Positions 24,604 through 37,500 of a stretch of DNA of 64,000 nucleotides are shown here, piece after piece. Positions within the stretch are counted from its first letter, which is position 1. Each line of letters begins with the position of its first letter. Location of the stretch: NCBI RefSeq assembly GCF_009649685.1, contig NZ_WJPK01000001.1, positions 1,740,760 through 1,804,759 of the forward strand, given 5' to 3'. This DNA comes from Flavobacteriaceae bacterium EG-1 (GTDB taxonomy: Bacteria > Bacteroidota > Bacteroidia > Flavobacteriales > Flavobacteriaceae). Under the pieces are notes generated by a model. That model worked only from the letters and a program-made list of their open reading frames with translations, searched no databases and was not told where the DNA came from. Made by a program: the position numbers and the translations under genes.

Positions 24604-27600
24604 TTATTCGCTTATATAAATATATCCACTATTGGTTATATCATTTTCACTTGCTGTGTTATACTCAAAGATATAAAAATATACCCCTGCTGGTAAATAT
24701 TCACCTGAGTTCACGGTAGTTCTACCTTTCGATCTACCATCAAAAACATTATTTTGATTGTTATAATTTTCTCCTTCATAAACAGTTATACCCCATCTAT
24801 TAAAGATTCTAAGGTGATTATCCAATGCAAGATCTACATTTTCAATCCATAAAAATTCATTTTTACCATCGCCATTTGGTGTAACCATCTGCATAACAAT
24901 AATATCTGTATTGGCTGGTTTTGGGTCTAAATAATCTGGAATACCATCGCCATTAGAATCATCATTGGTTGGATTTCCATCACCATCAGCATCTTCAGAA
25001 GGAGTATCAATACCATCACCATCATCATCAAGATCTCTATAATTTACATCTTCTGTTCCATCAGTATCAGGTAAATCATTTGCTGGATCATCAATTTCAT
25101 CATTTACATCAAAACCATCATTAATGTTACTTCCTTCATATCCGTCATCAAGTCCATCACCATCAGCGTCAGTTCCTAAATAGGATTGGTCAGGAATACC
25201 ATCAAAATTAAAATCATTGCCTTCATTATTATCTGGAACCCAATCATTATCGCTATCTAAATCAATATAATCTGGAGTATCAGTACCATCATGATTATTT
25301 GGAGTAATGCCATCTGGCAAGTATGCACTATTTAATCCATTGTTTGCTTCATACGTAGCGGCATCATCTTCATTAGGAGCAATATAACCTTCTGTTGTCT
25401 GTCCTTCCACATTATCAGGAAGACCATCATTATCAGCGTCAATATCTAAATGATTAGGAATACCATCACCATCAGTATCAAGTGGATTTGTTAATGGATC
25501 ATTATCACCATCTGTATTAGGGTCTTCAACAGTATCTAATATACCATCGTTATCATCATCTAAATCTGTATTATCTGGTACGCCATCACCATCTGTATCT
25601 GGACTATCATCATTTATTGGATCTAAATAATCGGGTGTTCCATCACCATCTGTATCATCATTAGTTGGGTCGCCATCACCATCAGCATCTTCATCAGGAG
25701 TATCAATACCATCACCATCATCATCAATATCTCTATAATTGACATCTTCTGTACCATCAGTATCTGGTAAATCATTTGCGGGATCATCAATTTCATCGTT
25801 CACATCGAAACCATCATTAATATCACTTCCTTCATATCCATCGTCAAGACCATCATTATCCGTATCTACACCAGTATATGTTTGATCCGGGATACCGTCA
25901 AAATTGAAGTCATTTCCTTCATTATTATCAGGCACTAAATCATTATCACTATCTAAATCGATATAATCTGGTGTGTCAATTTTATCATGATTCACTGGTA
26001 TTAGTCCATCTGGCAAATAAGCACTATTTAAACCATTGTTAGCATCATATGTTGCAGCATCATCTTCATTAGGGGCAATATATCCTTCTGTAGTCTGCGC
26101 CTCTACATTGTCTGGAATACCGTCGTTATCTGCATCAATATCTAAATGATTAGGAATTCCATCATTGTCAGTATCAACTGGGTTCGTTAGTGGGTCATTA
26201 TCACTATCTAAATTTGAATCTTCAACAGTATCTAATATGCCATCATTATCATCATCTAAATCAGTTGCATCTGGCACGCCATCACCATCTGTATCTGGCC
26301 CATTGTCATTAATTGGGTCTAGGTAGTCAGGTGTACCATCGCCGTCTGTATCATCATTTGTTGGATCACCATCATTATTTGCATCTTCATTAGGTGTATC
26401 TATACCATCACCATCATCATCAATATCTCTATAATTTACATCTTCTGTACCATCTGTGTCCGGCAAATCATTGGCAGGGTCATCAATTTCATCATTTATA
26501 TCATAACCATCATTGACATTGCTACCTTCATACCCATCATCAAGACCATCACCATCCGTATCAATTCCAGTAAAAATTTGATCTGGAATACCATCAAAAT
26601 TGAAGTCATTTCCTTCATTATTATCAGGCACTAGGTCATTATCACTATCTAAATCGATATAATCTGGAGTATCTGTACCATCTGTATTAACAGGAGTTAA
26701 ACCTTCATTTCCAGAACCTTCATATGCATCATCAAGACCATCATTATCCACATCAATTCCAGATGGCGGAATATAACCCTCTGTTGGTTGCGCCTCAACA
26801 TTATCAGGAATACCATCATTATCAGCATCAATATCTAAATTATCAGGAGTTCCATCACCATCGGTATCAGGACAAGCATTAGGTTGTAATAACAAGCGAA
26901 TACCATTTTGAATATGATCCGAATTGGTATAAAATTGAATTTCAGTTACTGTAGATTGAGATACCCATGTGGCTCTTTCTGGCTCATCAATACCACTATT
27001 AGTTATATTTTCAACATAATAATCATTGCCCATACTACCTTCAACAATACCAGTTGGCAAAGTTGTAGTTTGATCATAAATAGTTCCATCTAAGGCAACA
27101 ATACCATCTCTACTTAAGGCGGCTAAATTTGGTGAGTGTCTTGCAACAACATTCACAGGTGTAGTTCCAGAAATGTAAAAAGTAACAGGTAGATTATTTT
27201 CAACTGAGAAAAAAGGTCCTGTTGAACTTGTACTAACACCTGTAACAGTAACGATAACACTCCCTGCTGGTAGTCCCCATTTCGAACTTAAATCGACATC
27301 TGAAGCTGATAGACTACCATCTCTTATTCCTTCTGGAAAACCAAAGTCAGTAATAAAGACTTCTTTTAACTCTAAAGTTGAACATTCTTCAGAATCTAAT
27401 ATACCATCGTTATCATCATCTAAATCAGTCTCATCTGGTACTCCATCTCCATCCGTATCAGTTGGCGATTGTAAAACCAATGTTCTATCTAAATCCGTAT
27501 AAGCTTCAGAAGAAGCTACACCAAATAAAACAAAAGCCATTAACAAAGTGAAAAAAGTAGTTCCTTTTTTGTTAAAACGAGGGGTAGTAATCTTGTCCAT
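24604..27600 (-). CDS. Large T9SS type B (gliding-motility-associated) adhesin with thrombospondin type 3 repeats
   Basis: 998-residue secreted protein. N-terminal signal about 1-34. A first beta domain (about 75-240) is flanked by calcium-binding TSP3 repeats of the form DxDxDGxPDxxDxDxDNDG. Residues about 240-895 are three long acidic modules repeating near every 230 residues, each with [11 protein letters not shown] and [10 protein letters not shown]. The C-terminus (about 900-998; [35 protein letters not shown]) is the type B sorting domain recognised by T9SS with a PorP/SprF partner, coded next. The acidic repeats should bind much Ca2+ in seawater. Role: surface adhesion or gliding; the ligand is unknown. 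Confidence 0.92.
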   Translation of the reverse strand: MDKITTPRFNKKGTTFFTLLMAFVLFGVASSEAYTDLDRTLVLQSPTDTDGDGVPDETDLDDDNDGILDSEECSTLELKEVFITDFGFPEGIRDGSLSASDVDLSSKWGLPAGSVIVTVTGVSTSSTGPFFSVENNLPVTFYISGTTPVNVVARHSPNLAALSRDGIVALDGTIYDQTTTLPTGIVEGSMGNDYYVENITNSGIDEPERATWVSQSTVTEIQFYTNSDHIQNGIRLLLQPNACPDTDGDGTPDNLDIDADNDGIPDNVEAQPTEGYIPPSGIDVDNDGLDDAYEGSGNEGLTPVNTDGTDTPDYIDLDSDNDLVPDNNEGNDFNFDGIPDQIFTGIDTDGDGLDDGYEGSNVNDGYDINDEIDDPANDLPDTDGTEDVNYRDIDDDGDGIDTPNEDANNDGDPTNDDTDGDGTPDYLDPINDNGPDTDGDGVPDATDLDDDNDGILDTVEDSNLDSDNDPLTNPVDTDNDGIPNHLDIDADNDGIPDNVEAQTTEGYIAPNEDDAATYDANNGLNSAYLPDGLIPVNHDKIDTPDYIDLDSDNDLVPDNNEGNDFNFDGIPDQTYTGVDTDNDGLDDGYEGSDINDGFDVNDEIDDPANDLPDTDGTEDVNYRDIDDDGDGIDTPDEDADGDGDPTNDDTDGDGTPDYLDPINDDSPDTDGDGVPDNTDLDDDNDGILDTVEDPNTDGDNDPLTNPLDTDGDGIPNHLDIDADNDGLPDNVEGQTTEGYIAPNEDDAATYEANNGLNSAYLPDGITPNNHDGTDTPDYIDLDSDNDWVPDNNEGNDFNFDGIPDQSYLGTDADGDGLDDGYEGSNINDGFDVNDEIDDPANDLPDTDGTEDVNYRDLDDDGDGIDTPSEDADGDGNPTNDDSNGDGIPDYLDPKPANTDIIVMQMVTPNGDGKNEFLWIENVDLALDNHLRIFNRWGITVYEGENYNNQNNVFDGRSKGRTTVNSGEYLPAGVYFYIFEYNTASENDITNSGYIYISE
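24910..26875. repeat. Three long in-frame tandem repeats inside the adhesin gene
   Basis: DNA coding for the acidic modules repeats about every 690 bases. Copies run roughly 24910-25605, 25606-26300 and 26301-26875, the last shorter. The anchors coding [11 protein letters not shown] recur near 25189-25221, 25880-25915 and 26578-26612 with high nucleotide identity. The copies could recombine with each other. Confidence 0.85.
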
Positions 27601-27991
27601 AAAGATAGTTTTCTATTAAACTTATCCCATGGCAATGCAGGTGAATATTAAAGTAAGACGTTTGGGACGGCTTGTAATAACATGCAAGATATAGCGAAAA
27701 ATTTGATCCTCAAATTCTTTTCAATCTTGTTATTCTTATTTATCTACCAAAAACCAGTTTACTCGATAAATAACAATATTTCAGTTATTTAAGACAAAAT
27801 AAATACGATAATTTAAACTAAATAGATTATACAAAATAATGAAATCGATATAATATGTAGTTTATCGTACTTTTTATCTGTTGGGGTTAAAAACGATAGT
27901 ATACACCCGATATTGCATTAATATCACTTAAAAAAAAATAAAATGTTATGGTCATCTAAATCTAGTATAAATCTTTATTTAAACTATTTTT
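27601..27991. other. Divergent intergenic region between the adhesin operon and prfC
   Basis: This is a 391-base AT-rich gap. It contains no credible reading frame. It must hold the adhesin operon promoter (minus), which I could not place with confidence, and the prfC promoter (plus), whose -7 box is at 27985. Confidence 0.5.
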
Positions 27992-27992
27992 G
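27985..27992 (+). promoter_or_regulatory. -7 promoter element of prfC
   Basis: TATTTTTG matches TAnnTTTG. It overlaps a GTG at 27992 that would otherwise extend the prfC frame by 5 codons. This argues that the real start is the ATG at 28007, 14 bases after the box. Confidence 0.5.
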
Positions 27993-28006
27993 TGGAAATT
28001 TTCATA

Positions 28007-29596
28007 ATGGATTTTAAAGAAGAAATAGCAAGAAGAAGGACATTTGGTATTATTTCTCACCCAGATGCTGGTAAAACCACATTAACAGAGAAACTTTTGC
28101 TATTTGGTGGAGCTATACAAGAGGCCGGTGCTGTTAAGAATAATAAAATAAAAAAGACTGCCACTAGTGATTTTATGGAGATTGAAAGACAGCGTGGTAT
28201 ATCTGTAGCAACGTCTGTATTAGCCTTTATTTATAGAGATAAAAAAATAAATATTCTAGACACACCAGGGCATAAAGATTTTGCTGAAGACACTTTTAGA
28301 ACACTTACAGCAGTTGATAGTGTAATTGTTGTTATTGATGTCGCAAAAGGGGTTGAAGACCAAACAGAAAAATTGGTTGAAGTATGCCGCATGCGAAATA
28401 TTCCAATGATTGTTTTTATTAATAAATTAGATAGAGAAGGTAAAGATGCTTTTGATTTACTTGATGAAGTTGAACAAAAATTAGGTCTTAGTGTTACGCC
28501 ATTAAGTTTCCCTATAGGTATGGGTTATGACTTTAAAGGCATTTATAACCTTTACGAAAAAAATATAAACCTCTTTAGTGGAGATAATAAAAAGAACATT
28601 GAAGAGACTATTGCTTTTGATAATCTTGAAAGCGAAGAGTTAGAAAAAATTATTGGTAGCCAAGCAGCAGAAGAGCTACGTGACAACTTAGAATTGGTTA
28701 ATGGAGTTTATCCTCCATTTAATAAGGAAGATTATTTAAATGCCAAACAGCAACCTGTATTCTTTGGTTCTGCATTAAATAATTTTGGCGTTAGAGAGTT
28801 ACTCGATTGTTTCGTTGATATAGCTCCTGCCCCACTTGCTAAAAAAGCCGAAGAACGTCGGGTTATGGCAAATGAAAAGGAAATGACTGGATTTGTTTTT
28901 AAGATACATGCCAATATGGATCCAAAACACAGAGATAGACTTGCTTTTGTTAAGGTCGTTTCAGGAACATTTGAACGTAACAAACCATATTTACATGTTA
29001 GACAAAACAAAAAATTAAAATTTTCCAGTCCGAATGCATTTTTTGCAGAGAAAAAGGAAATTGTAGATATTTCTTATCCTGGTGACATCGTTGGGCTTCA
29101 TGATACTGGAAATTTCAAAATTGGCGATACTTTAACAGAAGGTGAAAAATTAAATTATAAAGGGATACCTAGTTTTTCACCAGAACATTTTAGATATATA
29201 AATAATGCAGACCCTATGAAGTCTAAACAACTATATAAGGGGATTGACCAGTTAATGGATGAAGGAGTTGCCCAACTTTTTACTTTAGAGATTAATGGCA
29301 GAAAAGTAGTGGGCACAGTTGGAGCATTACAATTTGAAGTTATACAATATCGATTAGAACATGAGTATGGCGCAAAATGCACCTACGAAAATTTTCCGGT
29401 TCACAAAGCATGTTGGGTAGATCCTAGTGATAAAAAAAATGAGGAGTTTAAAGAATTTAAACGAGTGAAACAGAAATTCTTAGCTAAAGATAAAAGAGGA
29501 CAATTAGTCTTCCTAGCTGATTCGCAATTCTCACTTCAAATGACACAACAAAAATATCCTTCAGTAAAATTACATTTCACTTCTGAATTTGAGTAA
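28007..29596 (+). CDS. prfC: Peptide chain release factor 3 (RF3)
   Basis: Translational GTPase that recycles RF1/RF2 from terminating ribosomes. With the ATG at 28007 it has 529 residues, typical of RF3. G1 is HPDAGKTTLTEK, followed by the RF3-specific LLLFGGAIQEAGAVK. G2/switch I is in DFMEIERQRGISV, G3 is DTPGHKDF and G4 is NKLDRE. Domains II and III follow. EF-G-type domain IV is absent, which separates RF3 from EF-G. Monocistronic, convergent with the DUF3467 gene. Confidence 0.96.
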   Translation: MDFKEEIARRRTFGIISHPDAGKTTLTEKLLLFGGAIQEAGAVKNNKIKKTATSDFMEIERQRGISVATSVLAFIYRDKKINILDTPGHKDFAEDTFRTLTAVDSVIVVIDVAKGVEDQTEKLVEVCRMRNIPMIVFINKLDREGKDAFDLLDEVEQKLGLSVTPLSFPIGMGYDFKGIYNLYEKNINLFSGDNKKNIEETIAFDNLESEELEKIIGSQAAEELRDNLELVNGVYPPFNKEDYLNAKQQPVFFGSALNNFGVRELLDCFVDIAPAPLAKKAEERRVMANEKEMTGFVFKIHANMDPKHRDRLAFVKVVSGTFERNKPYLHVRQNKKLKFSSPNAFFAEKKEIVDISYPGDIVGLHDTGNFKIGDTLTEGEKLNYKGIPSFSPEHFRYINNADPMKSKQLYKGIDQLMDEGVAQLFTLEINGRKVVGTVGALQFEVIQYRLEHEYGAKCTYENFPVHKACWVDPSDKKNEEFKEFKRVKQKFLAKDKRGQLVFLADSQFSLQMTQQKYPSVKLHFTSEFE

Positions 29597-29817
29597 ATAA
29601 TTAGCAAATTTATTCGAAATTATCCGACTAGTAATTATATACGCATACTGTACCTATAAGTATGGAAGAATTTATTATGAGAGAATTATCCTAATCCGCT
29701 GTTTTTCACTTCTGTATATAAGACAAACATTAAATCGAATGGAAGTAAATAAAAGAATCGAAGGTGTATTAAAGTCAATTCATATTTACTAAAAATGTTT
29801 ATCTGAACGAGGCTATT

Positions 29818-30132
29818 TTAAGCCTCCCCTGTAGGACCAAAATTTAGTGGAATTGCAGGCTGCTCATAATCTTTAATAGTACCGTGTGCCTTTTCAAATC
29901 GATTAACATTATCATTAAGTGCCTTTAAAAATTTCTTCGCATGCTGTGGAGTTAATACAATTCTACTTTTTACTTTTGCTTTCGGAGCACCCGGCATCAT
30001 ACTAATAAAATCAACAACGAATTCGGAAACCGAATGATTAATAATAGCTAGGTTTGAATACGTACCTTCTGCTATTTTTTCATCCAATTCAATATTAATC
30101 TGCTTTTGTCCTTTTTTCTGGTTATCGCTCAT
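29818..30132 (-). CDS. DUF3467 domain protein
   Basis: A 104-residue soluble protein matching DUF3467: INIELDEKIAEGTYSNLAII, then SEFVVDFISMMPGAPKAKVKSRIVLTP with HAKKFLKALNDNV. Its place directly after rpoC is conserved in Flavobacteria. A terminator-like hairpin between rpoC and this gene (30167-30197) suggests that it is expressed by read-through or from its own promoter. Biochemical role unknown. Confidence 0.88.
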   Translation of the reverse strand: MSDNQKKGQKQINIELDEKIAEGTYSNLAIINHSVSEFVVDFISMMPGAPKAKVKSRIVLTPQHAKKFLKALNDNVNRFEKAHGTIKDYEQPAIPLNFGPTGEA

Positions 30133-30166
30133 CTAGTTATTTAATGAAATGAGATTTTTTATAAAA

Positions 30167-30197
30167 AATAACCCTCGATATAAAATCGAGGGTTATT
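30167..30197 (-). terminator. Terminator after rpoC
   Basis: AATAACCCTCGAT and ATCGAGGGTTATT form a 13-bp perfect stem with a 5-base loop. On the minus strand it is followed by TTTTTTAT. It begins a few bases beyond the rpoC stop and separates the beta/beta' operon from the DUF3467 gene. Confidence 0.88.
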
Positions 30198-30202
30198 ATA
30201 AT

Positions 30203-33200
30203 TTAGAATTTTAAAGCTTCTTTACGCGCCATAATTTCATCGTATTCTTCTTTAGAGCCTACTATGATATTATCATAATTACGCATACCTGTACCCGCAG
30301 GAATCTTATGACCGACAATTACATTTTCTTTCAAGCCTTCTAAAGTATCTATCTTACCACTTACAGCAGCTTCGTTTAACACTTTAGTAGTTTCTTGGAA
30401 CGACGCAGCCGAAATAAATGATTTCGTTTGTAGCGAAGCCCTCGTTATACCTTGTAAGATTGGTGTTGCCGTGGCTGCAACAGCATCTCTTGCAGAAACT
30501 ATTGCTTTATCAGCTCTTTTAAGAATTGAATTTTCATCACGCAATTCTCTAGCTGTAATAATTTGACCCGCTTTAAGGTTTTCAGAATCTCCAGCTTCTT
30601 CAACAACCTTTTTGCCAAAAATCTCATCATTCTCAGTTATGAAATCAGATTTATGTACAAGTTGGTTTTCTAAGAAAACCGTATCACCCGAATCTTGAAT
30701 ACGAACTTTACGCATCATTTGTCTAACAACAACCTCAAAATGCTTATCATTAATCTTAACACCTTGTAGTCGGTAAACTTCTTGAACTTCATTTACCAAA
30801 TATTGTTGAACAGCAGATGGACCTTTTATAGCTAAAATATCTTCAGGAGTGATTGAACCATCAGACAATGGCATACCTGCACGAACATAATCGTTTTCTT
30901 GAACTAAGATTTGATTAGAAAGTTTAACTAGATATTTTTTAACCTCTCCTAATTTCGATTCTATAATTATTTCACGGTTACCTCTCTTGATTTTTCCAAA
31001 AGAAACAACTCCATCTATTTCAGAAACTACGGCAGGGTTAGAAGGGTTACGAGCCTCAAACAACTCCGTAACTCTTGGTAAACCACCCGTAATATCACCA
31101 GCTTTAGCAGACTTTCGTGGAATTTTAACCAAAATCTTACCTTCTTTAATTTTCTCACCATCATCAACCATAATGTGAGAACCTACAGGAAGGTTATAAG
31201 ATCTTAAAGTTTCTCCTTTATTATCTTGTATCAATAAAGTTGGTATTAATTTTTTGTTTCTAGATTCAGAAATAACTTTTTCTTGGAAACCAGTTTGCTC
31301 ATCAATTTCTACTTGATAAGTAACGCCTTGATCAATATTCTCGTAAGCAATTTTACCAGGGAATTCAGAAACGATAACACCATTATATGGATCCCACTGA
31401 CAAATTACATCGTCAACTTTAATCTTGGCTCCATTCTTCACAAATATCTGTGAACCATATGGAATGTTATTTGTACTAAGTGTAATACCAGTTTTGGTAT
31501 CAACAATCTTAATTTCCGATGTTCTTGAAATTACAACATCAGTGGCATTACCTTCTGAATCTTCACTTTTTACAAGTCTAAGATCCTCAATTTCAGCAAC
31601 ACCTTCGAACTTAGCAATTAACTTATTTTCTTCAGAAATGTTACCGGCAATACCACCCACGTGGAATGTACGAAGTGTTAATTGGGTACCAGGCTCACCA
31701 ATTGACTGAGCTGCTACAACACCAACCGCTTCACCTCTTTGAACCATTTTATTGGTTGAAAGATTTCTGCCGTAACACTTAGAACATATTCCTTTTGGTG
31801 CTTCACATGTAAGAGCAGATCGAACTTCAACTTTATCAATTGGAGAAGCCTCAACACGTTTCGCATCTGCTTCCATAATTTGCTCACCCGCTTTTAGAAG
31901 TAATTCTTCTGTAACAGGATTGTATACATCATGAAGTGAAACTCTACCTAAGATTCTTTCACCAAGAGTCTCAACTACTTCTTCATTTTTCTTAAGTGGA
32001 GATACTTCAATTCCTCTCAAAGTACCACAATCTTCAATGTTCACAATTACATCTTGCGACACATCAACCAATCGACGAGTTAAGTAACCTGCATCGGCAG
32101 TTTTTAAAGCGGTATCTGCAAGACCTTTACGAGCACCGTGAGTAGAAATAAAGTACTCAAGAATTGAAAGACCTTCTTTAAAGTTAGATAAAATTGGGTT
32201 TTCAATAATTTCACCACCACCAGCAGTAGATTTTTTAGGCTTGGCCATCAGACCACGCATACCCGTCAACTGTCTAATTTGCTCTTTAGATCCCCTTGCA
32301 CCTGAGTCAAGCATCATGTACACGGAATTAAATCCTTGTTGATCCTCACGAATTCGCTTCATAGCTAACTCAGTAAGCATAGCATTGGTAGAAGTCCAAA
32401 CATCAATAACCTGATTGTAACGTTCGTTGTTCGTAATAAGACCCATGTTATAATTGGCCATAATACCATCAACTTGTCCGTTAGCTTCAGCAATCATCTC
32501 ATGCTTCTCTTGCGGTATAATAATATCACCAAGGCTAAATGAAAGTCCACCTTTAAAGGCAAACTCATAACCCATAGTTTTAATCTTATCTAAGAATGCT
32601 GCAGTAGTAGGTACATCAGTTACAGCCAATATTTGACCGATAATATCACGTAAAGATTTTTTATTCAATACGTCATTAACATAACCCGCTTGTTCTGGCA
32701 CTTCCATATTGAAAAGTACTCTACCAACGGTAGTAGGTATAATCTGATTTACTAGCTCTCCGTTTTCATTAAAATCTTTAGCACGAACTTTTATACCCGC
32801 GTTAAGACTAACCATTCCTTCATTAAAAGCTATTTCTACTTCTTCATATGAATAGAATGTCAAACCTTCACCTTTAATAGGTACTTCAGGTGTTGATTTT
32901 CTTTCCTTAGTCATATAATACAAACCAAGGACCATATCTTGAGAAGGTACTGTTATCGGTGAACCGTTAGCTGGATTTAAAATATTATGAGAAGCTAACA
33001 TTAATAATTGTGCTTCTAATATTGCTTCTGGTCCTAACGGTAAATGAACAGCCATTTGATCCCCATCAAAATCTGCATTAAATGCAGTACATACTAAAGG
33101 ATGTAAACGTATCGCTTTACCTTCAATTAATTTAGGTTGAAATGCTTGAATACCTAAACGGTGTAATGTTGGAGCCCTATTCAATAAAACAGGGTGACCT

Positions 33201-34501
33201 TTTAATACATTTTCAAGAATATCCCAAACAACAGGCTCCTTTTTGTCTATTATTTTCTTAGCCGATTTTACAGTTTTTACAATACCTCTTTCAATCAACT
33301 TACGAATAACAAAAGGTTTGTACAATTCCGCAGCCATATCTTTTGGAAGACCGCATTCAAACAATTTCAATTCTGGTCCAACAACAATTACTGAACGCGC
33401 AGAATAATCAACACGTTTACCTAGTAAGTTTTGACGGAAACGTCCTTGTTTACCCTTTAAAGAATCTGAAAGTGATTTTAAAGGTCTATTCGATTCAGTT
33501 TTAACTGCAGAAGCTTTTCTTGTATTATCAAAAAGTGAGTCTACCGCTTCTTGAAGCATACGTTTCTCATTTCTAAGAATTACTTCTGGAGCCTTAATCT
33601 CTACCAACCTTTTTAATCGATTGTTACGAATAATAACTCTTCTGTAAAGGTCATTTAAATCTGAAGTTGCAAAACGACCACCATCTAATGGTACTAACGG
33701 ACGTAATTCAGGTGGAATTACTGGTACCACTTTCATAATCATCCACTCTGGTCTATTATCCCTATTATCTTGAGATTCACGCAAAGCTTCTACAACTTGT
33801 AGTCTTTTTAAAGCCTCAGTTTTACGTTGTTTTGACGTTTCTGTATTTGCTTTGTGTCGCAATTGATAAGATAAATCCTTTAAATCAATACGAGCTAAAA
33901 GATCTATCAAACATTCTGCACCCATCTTAGCGATGAATTTGTTTGGATCAGTATCCTCAAGATATTGATTTTCAGGTGGAATAGTTTCCAAAATATTTAG
34001 GTACTCTTCTTCAGTAAGGAAATCCATTTTCTGAACTTCTTCACCTTCAGGACCTTTTGCGATACCTGGTTGTATAACCACGTATCTTTCATAATAGATA
34101 ATCATATCTAATTTCTTGGATGGCAATCCAAGTAGATATCCAATTTTATTTGGTAAAGAACGGAAGTACCAGATATGAGCCACAGGAACAACCAAATTAA
34201 TATGCCCTACTCTATCTCTTCTTACCTTCTTTTCAGTTACCTCTACCCCACATCGATCACAAACAATTCCTCGATATCTGATACGCTTGTACTTTCCACA
34301 AGCACATTCGTAATCCTTTACAGGGCCAAAGATGCGCTCACAAAATAAACCGTCACGTTCAGGTTTATGAGTTCTATAGTTAATGGTCTCAGGTTTAAGA
34401 ACTTCTCCTCTTGACTCTGCCAAAATTGCTTCTGGTGATGCCAATCCGATAGAAATTTTATCAAACCTCTTTTGAGGGGTATTATCGTTTATTCTAGCCA
34501 T
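30203..34501 (-). CDS. rpoC: DNA-directed RNA polymerase beta' subunit
   Basis: 1432-residue catalytic subunit of RNA polymerase. The N-terminal zinc ribbon has Cys66, Cys68, Cys81 and Cys84 ([19 protein letters not shown]). The Mg-chelating active-site loop [12 protein letters not shown] is near residue 470-480. The second zinc site includes ICSKCYG. The bridge helix/trigger loop area ([21 protein letters not shown]) is intact. A long insertion between conserved blocks in the C-terminal third (about residues 1000-1150) is usual for Bacteroidota. The start lies 39 bases after rpoB. Confidence 0.98.
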   Translation of the reverse strand: MARINDNTPQKRFDKISIGLASPEAILAESRGEVLKPETINYRTHKPERDGLFCERIFGPVKDYECACGKYKRIRYRGIVCDRCGVEVTEKKVRRDRVGHINLVVPVAHIWYFRSLPNKIGYLLGLPSKKLDMIIYYERYVVIQPGIAKGPEGEEVQKMDFLTEEEYLNILETIPPENQYLEDTDPNKFIAKMGAECLIDLLARIDLKDLSYQLRHKANTETSKQRKTEALKRLQVVEALRESQDNRDNRPEWMIMKVVPVIPPELRPLVPLDGGRFATSDLNDLYRRVIIRNNRLKRLVEIKAPEVILRNEKRMLQEAVDSLFDNTRKASAVKTESNRPLKSLSDSLKGKQGRFRQNLLGKRVDYSARSVIVVGPELKLFECGLPKDMAAELYKPFVIRKLIERGIVKTVKSAKKIIDKKEPVVWDILENVLKGHPVLLNRAPTLHRLGIQAFQPKLIEGKAIRLHPLVCTAFNADFDGDQMAVHLPLGPEAILEAQLLMLASHNILNPANGSPITVPSQDMVLGLYYMTKERKSTPEVPIKGEGLTFYSYEEVEIAFNEGMVSLNAGIKVRAKDFNENGELVNQIIPTTVGRVLFNMEVPEQAGYVNDVLNKKSLRDIIGQILAVTDVPTTAAFLDKIKTMGYEFAFKGGLSFSLGDIIIPQEKHEMIAEANGQVDGIMANYNMGLITNNERYNQVIDVWTSTNAMLTELAMKRIREDQQGFNSVYMMLDSGARGSKEQIRQLTGMRGLMAKPKKSTAGGGEIIENPILSNFKEGLSILEYFISTHGARKGLADTALKTADAGYLTRRLVDVSQDVIVNIEDCGTLRGIEVSPLKKNEEVVETLGERILGRVSLHDVYNPVTEELLLKAGEQIMEADAKRVEASPIDKVEVRSALTCEAPKGICSKCYGRNLSTNKMVQRGEAVGVVAAQSIGEPGTQLTLRTFHVGGIAGNISEENKLIAKFEGVAEIEDLRLVKSEDSEGNATDVVISRTSEIKIVDTKTGITLSTNNIPYGSQIFVKNGAKIKVDDVICQWDPYNGVIVSEFPGKIAYENIDQGVTYQVEIDEQTGFQEKVISESRNKKLIPTLLIQDNKGETLRSYNLPVGSHIMVDDGEKIKEGKILVKIPRKSAKAGDITGGLPRVTELFEARNPSNPAVVSEIDGVVSFGKIKRGNREIIIESKLGEVKKYLVKLSNQILVQENDYVRAGMPLSDGSITPEDILAIKGPSAVQQYLVNEVQEVYRLQGVKINDKHFEVVVRQMMRKVRIQDSGDTVFLENQLVHKSDFITENDEIFGKKVVEEAGDSENLKAGQIITARELRDENSILKRADKAIVSARDAVAATATPILQGITRASLQTKSFISAASFQETTKVLNEAAVSGKIDTLEGLKENVIVGHKIPAGTGMRNYDNIIVGSKEEYDEIMARKEALKF

Positions 34502-34540
34502 AATATACTATGCTACTAAATTATAATGTGTGTTCTAAAA

Positions 34541-37500
34541 CTATTCTTCCAATCTAATATCTAAGCCTAAACCTTTAAGTTCATGCATTAATACGTTGAA
34601 AGATTCCGGTAAACCGGGTTCTGGCATTGTCTCTCCTTTTACGATAGATTCGTAGGTCTTAGCTCTTCCGATTACATCATCCGACTTCACAGTCAATATC
34701 TCACGTAAAGTTGCTGAGGCACCGTATGCTTCTAGAGCCCAAACTTCCATTTCTCCAAAACGTTGACCACCAAATTGTGCTTTACCACCTAATGGTTGTT
34801 GTGTAATCAATGAATATGGACCAATAGAACGAGCATGCATTTTATCATCTACCATGTGTCCTAATTTCAACATGTAAATAACACCAACCGTTGCAGGTTG
34901 ATCAAAACGCTGACCAGTTCCACCATCAAAAAGATAAGTATGTCCAAATCTTGGAATTCCAGCTTCATCGGTATAACCATTGATTTGATCTAAGGTAGCA
35001 CCATCAAAAATTGGAGTTCCAAACTTCTTTCCAAGTTTTAAACCAGCCCAACCTAAAACAGTTTCATAGATCTGCCCAATATTCATACGAGAAGGTACAC
35101 CAAGTGGGTTCAATACAATATCAACAGGAGTTCCATCTTCCAAGAAAGGCATATCTTCATGACGTACGATTCTAGAAACAATACCCTTGTTACCGTGACG
35201 ACCTGCCATCTTATCACCTACTTTAAGTTTACGTTTTTTAGCTACGTAAACTTTAGCTAATTTCATAATACCTGCAGGTAATTCATCACCAACAGAAATA
35301 GTAAACTTATCTCTTCTTAAATTACCCTGAAGATCATTTAATTTAATCTTGTAGTTGTGAAGTAAATCCGCAACAGCAGAATTAGTAGACTTATCTGTAG
35401 TCCAACTTCCTCCAACTAAATGCGCATAGTCATCTACAGAATTAAGCATTTTTTGAGTATACTTTTTTCCTTTAGGAAGAACCTCTTCACCTAAATCATT
35501 CATTACACCCTGAGATGTTTTACCACCTACTAATGTGAACAATTTATCAAGCAAAACATCTTTAAGTTCCTGAAACTTAACTTCGTATTCAAGTTCCAAC
35601 TTATTCAACTCTTCTTTATCCTCAGAGCGTCTTCGCTTGTCTTTTACAGAACGAGAAAACAATTTCTTTTCAATAACTACACCTCTAAGTGAAGGAGAAG
35701 CTTTTAATGAAGCATCTTTCACGTCACCAGCTTTATCACCAAAAATTGCACGAAGTAATTTTTCTTCTGGTGTTGGATCGGACTCTCCTTTTGGGGTAAT
35801 CTTACCAATTAAAATATCACCAGGTTTTACTTCAGCACCAATACGAATCATTCCATTCTCATCAAGATCCTTTGTTGCTTCTTCCGAAACATTAGGAATA
35901 TCATGAGTTAATTCTTCAGCTCCTAATTTGGTATCTCTAACTTCAAGAGAGTACTCATCTACATGGATAGATGTAAAAATATCTTCGCGAACTACTTTTT
36001 CCGAGATTACAATCGCATCTTCAAAGTTATACCCTTTCCATGGCATAAAAGCTACAGTAAGGTTTCTACCCAGAGCTAACTCACCTTTTTCCGTTGCATA
36101 ACCTTCACAAAGTACTTGACCCTTTTTTACCTTATCACCTCTTCTAACAATAGGTTTTAAGTTAATACTTGTACCTTGGTTAGTTTTTCTAAACTTCACC
36201 AATTGATACGTTTTAGAATCATCCTCAAAGCTAATTAAACGCTCCGCATCAGTTCTATCATATTTAATAGTAATCTTTTGAGAATCTACATACTCAATTG
36301 TACCATCACCTTCAGCATTAATTAAAACTCTAGAGTCAGATGCAACCTGTCTTTCAAGACCTGTCCCAACGATAGGAGACTGAGGTCTCAATAAAGGAAC
36401 TGCCTGGCGCATCATGTTAGAACCCATCAATGCACGGTTTGCATCATCATGCTCCAAGAATGGAATTAATGATGCAGAAATTGAAGCAATTTGATTTGGT
36501 GCAACATCCGTATAATTAATTTCACTAGGATCTACAACTGGGAAATCACCTTCTTCTCTGGCAATTACCTTATCATTTTTTATCGCACCATCATCTTTAA
36601 GAGGAATATTAGCTTGTGCTATTTTCATTCCTTCTTCCTCTTCAGCACTTAAATATCTAAAGTTTTCAGTATCAACTTTTCCATTTTCTACCGAACGATA
36701 AGGTGTTTCTAAAAAGCCCATAGGATTTACCTTAGCAAAAACCGCTAAAGAAGAAATTAAACCAATATTTGGACCTTCAGGAGTTTCAATAGGACATAAT
36801 CTACCATAGTGTGTATAGTGAACATCTCGAACTTCGAAACCTGCTCTTTCACGAGAAAGACCACCTGGTCCTAAAGCTGATAATCTTCTCTTATGAGTAA
36901 TCTCTGCTAATGGATTCGTTTGATCCATGAACTGAGATAATTGATTAGTTCCAAAGAAAGAATTAATTACAGAAGACAAGGTCTTTGCATTAATTAAGTC
37001 AATAGGTGTAAAAACTTCATTATCACGAACATTCATACGTTCACGAATAGTTCTTGCCATACGAGCAAGACCTACACCAAACTGAGATGAAAGTTGTTCT
37101 CCAACAGTACGTACACGACGATTAGAAAGGTGATCGATATCATCAATTTCTGCTTTAGAATTGATAAGTTCAATCAAATATTTAATAATTGTAATGATAT
37201 CTTCTTTAGTCAAGACTTGCTTGTCCATTCCAATATCCAATTGCAATTTCTTATTCATTCTATAACGTCCAACTTCACCTAAGTTATATCGTTGATCCGA
37301 GAAGAATAATTTATCAATAATACCACGAGCAGTTTCCTCATCGGGTGGCTCGGCATTACGTAATTGACGATAGATGTGTTCAACAGCTTCTTTTTCAGAG
37401 TTCGTTGGATCTTTCTGCAATGTATTATGGATAATAGAATAATCTGATTGCCCATTATTATCCTTATGCAATAATACTGACTTTACATCAGCTTCAATAA

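Noticed and set aside
24910-26875. CRISPR-like or satellite array
   Set aside because: The repeats are in-frame coding modules about 690 bases long inside a secreted adhesin, not short repeats with spacers.
14701-27932. Identical 15-mer TTAATATCACTTAAA at 14701 and 27918 as a shared operator
   Set aside because: Only two copies, very AT-rich, and placed at different distances from unrelated genes; chance is likely in a 64-kb AT-rich window.
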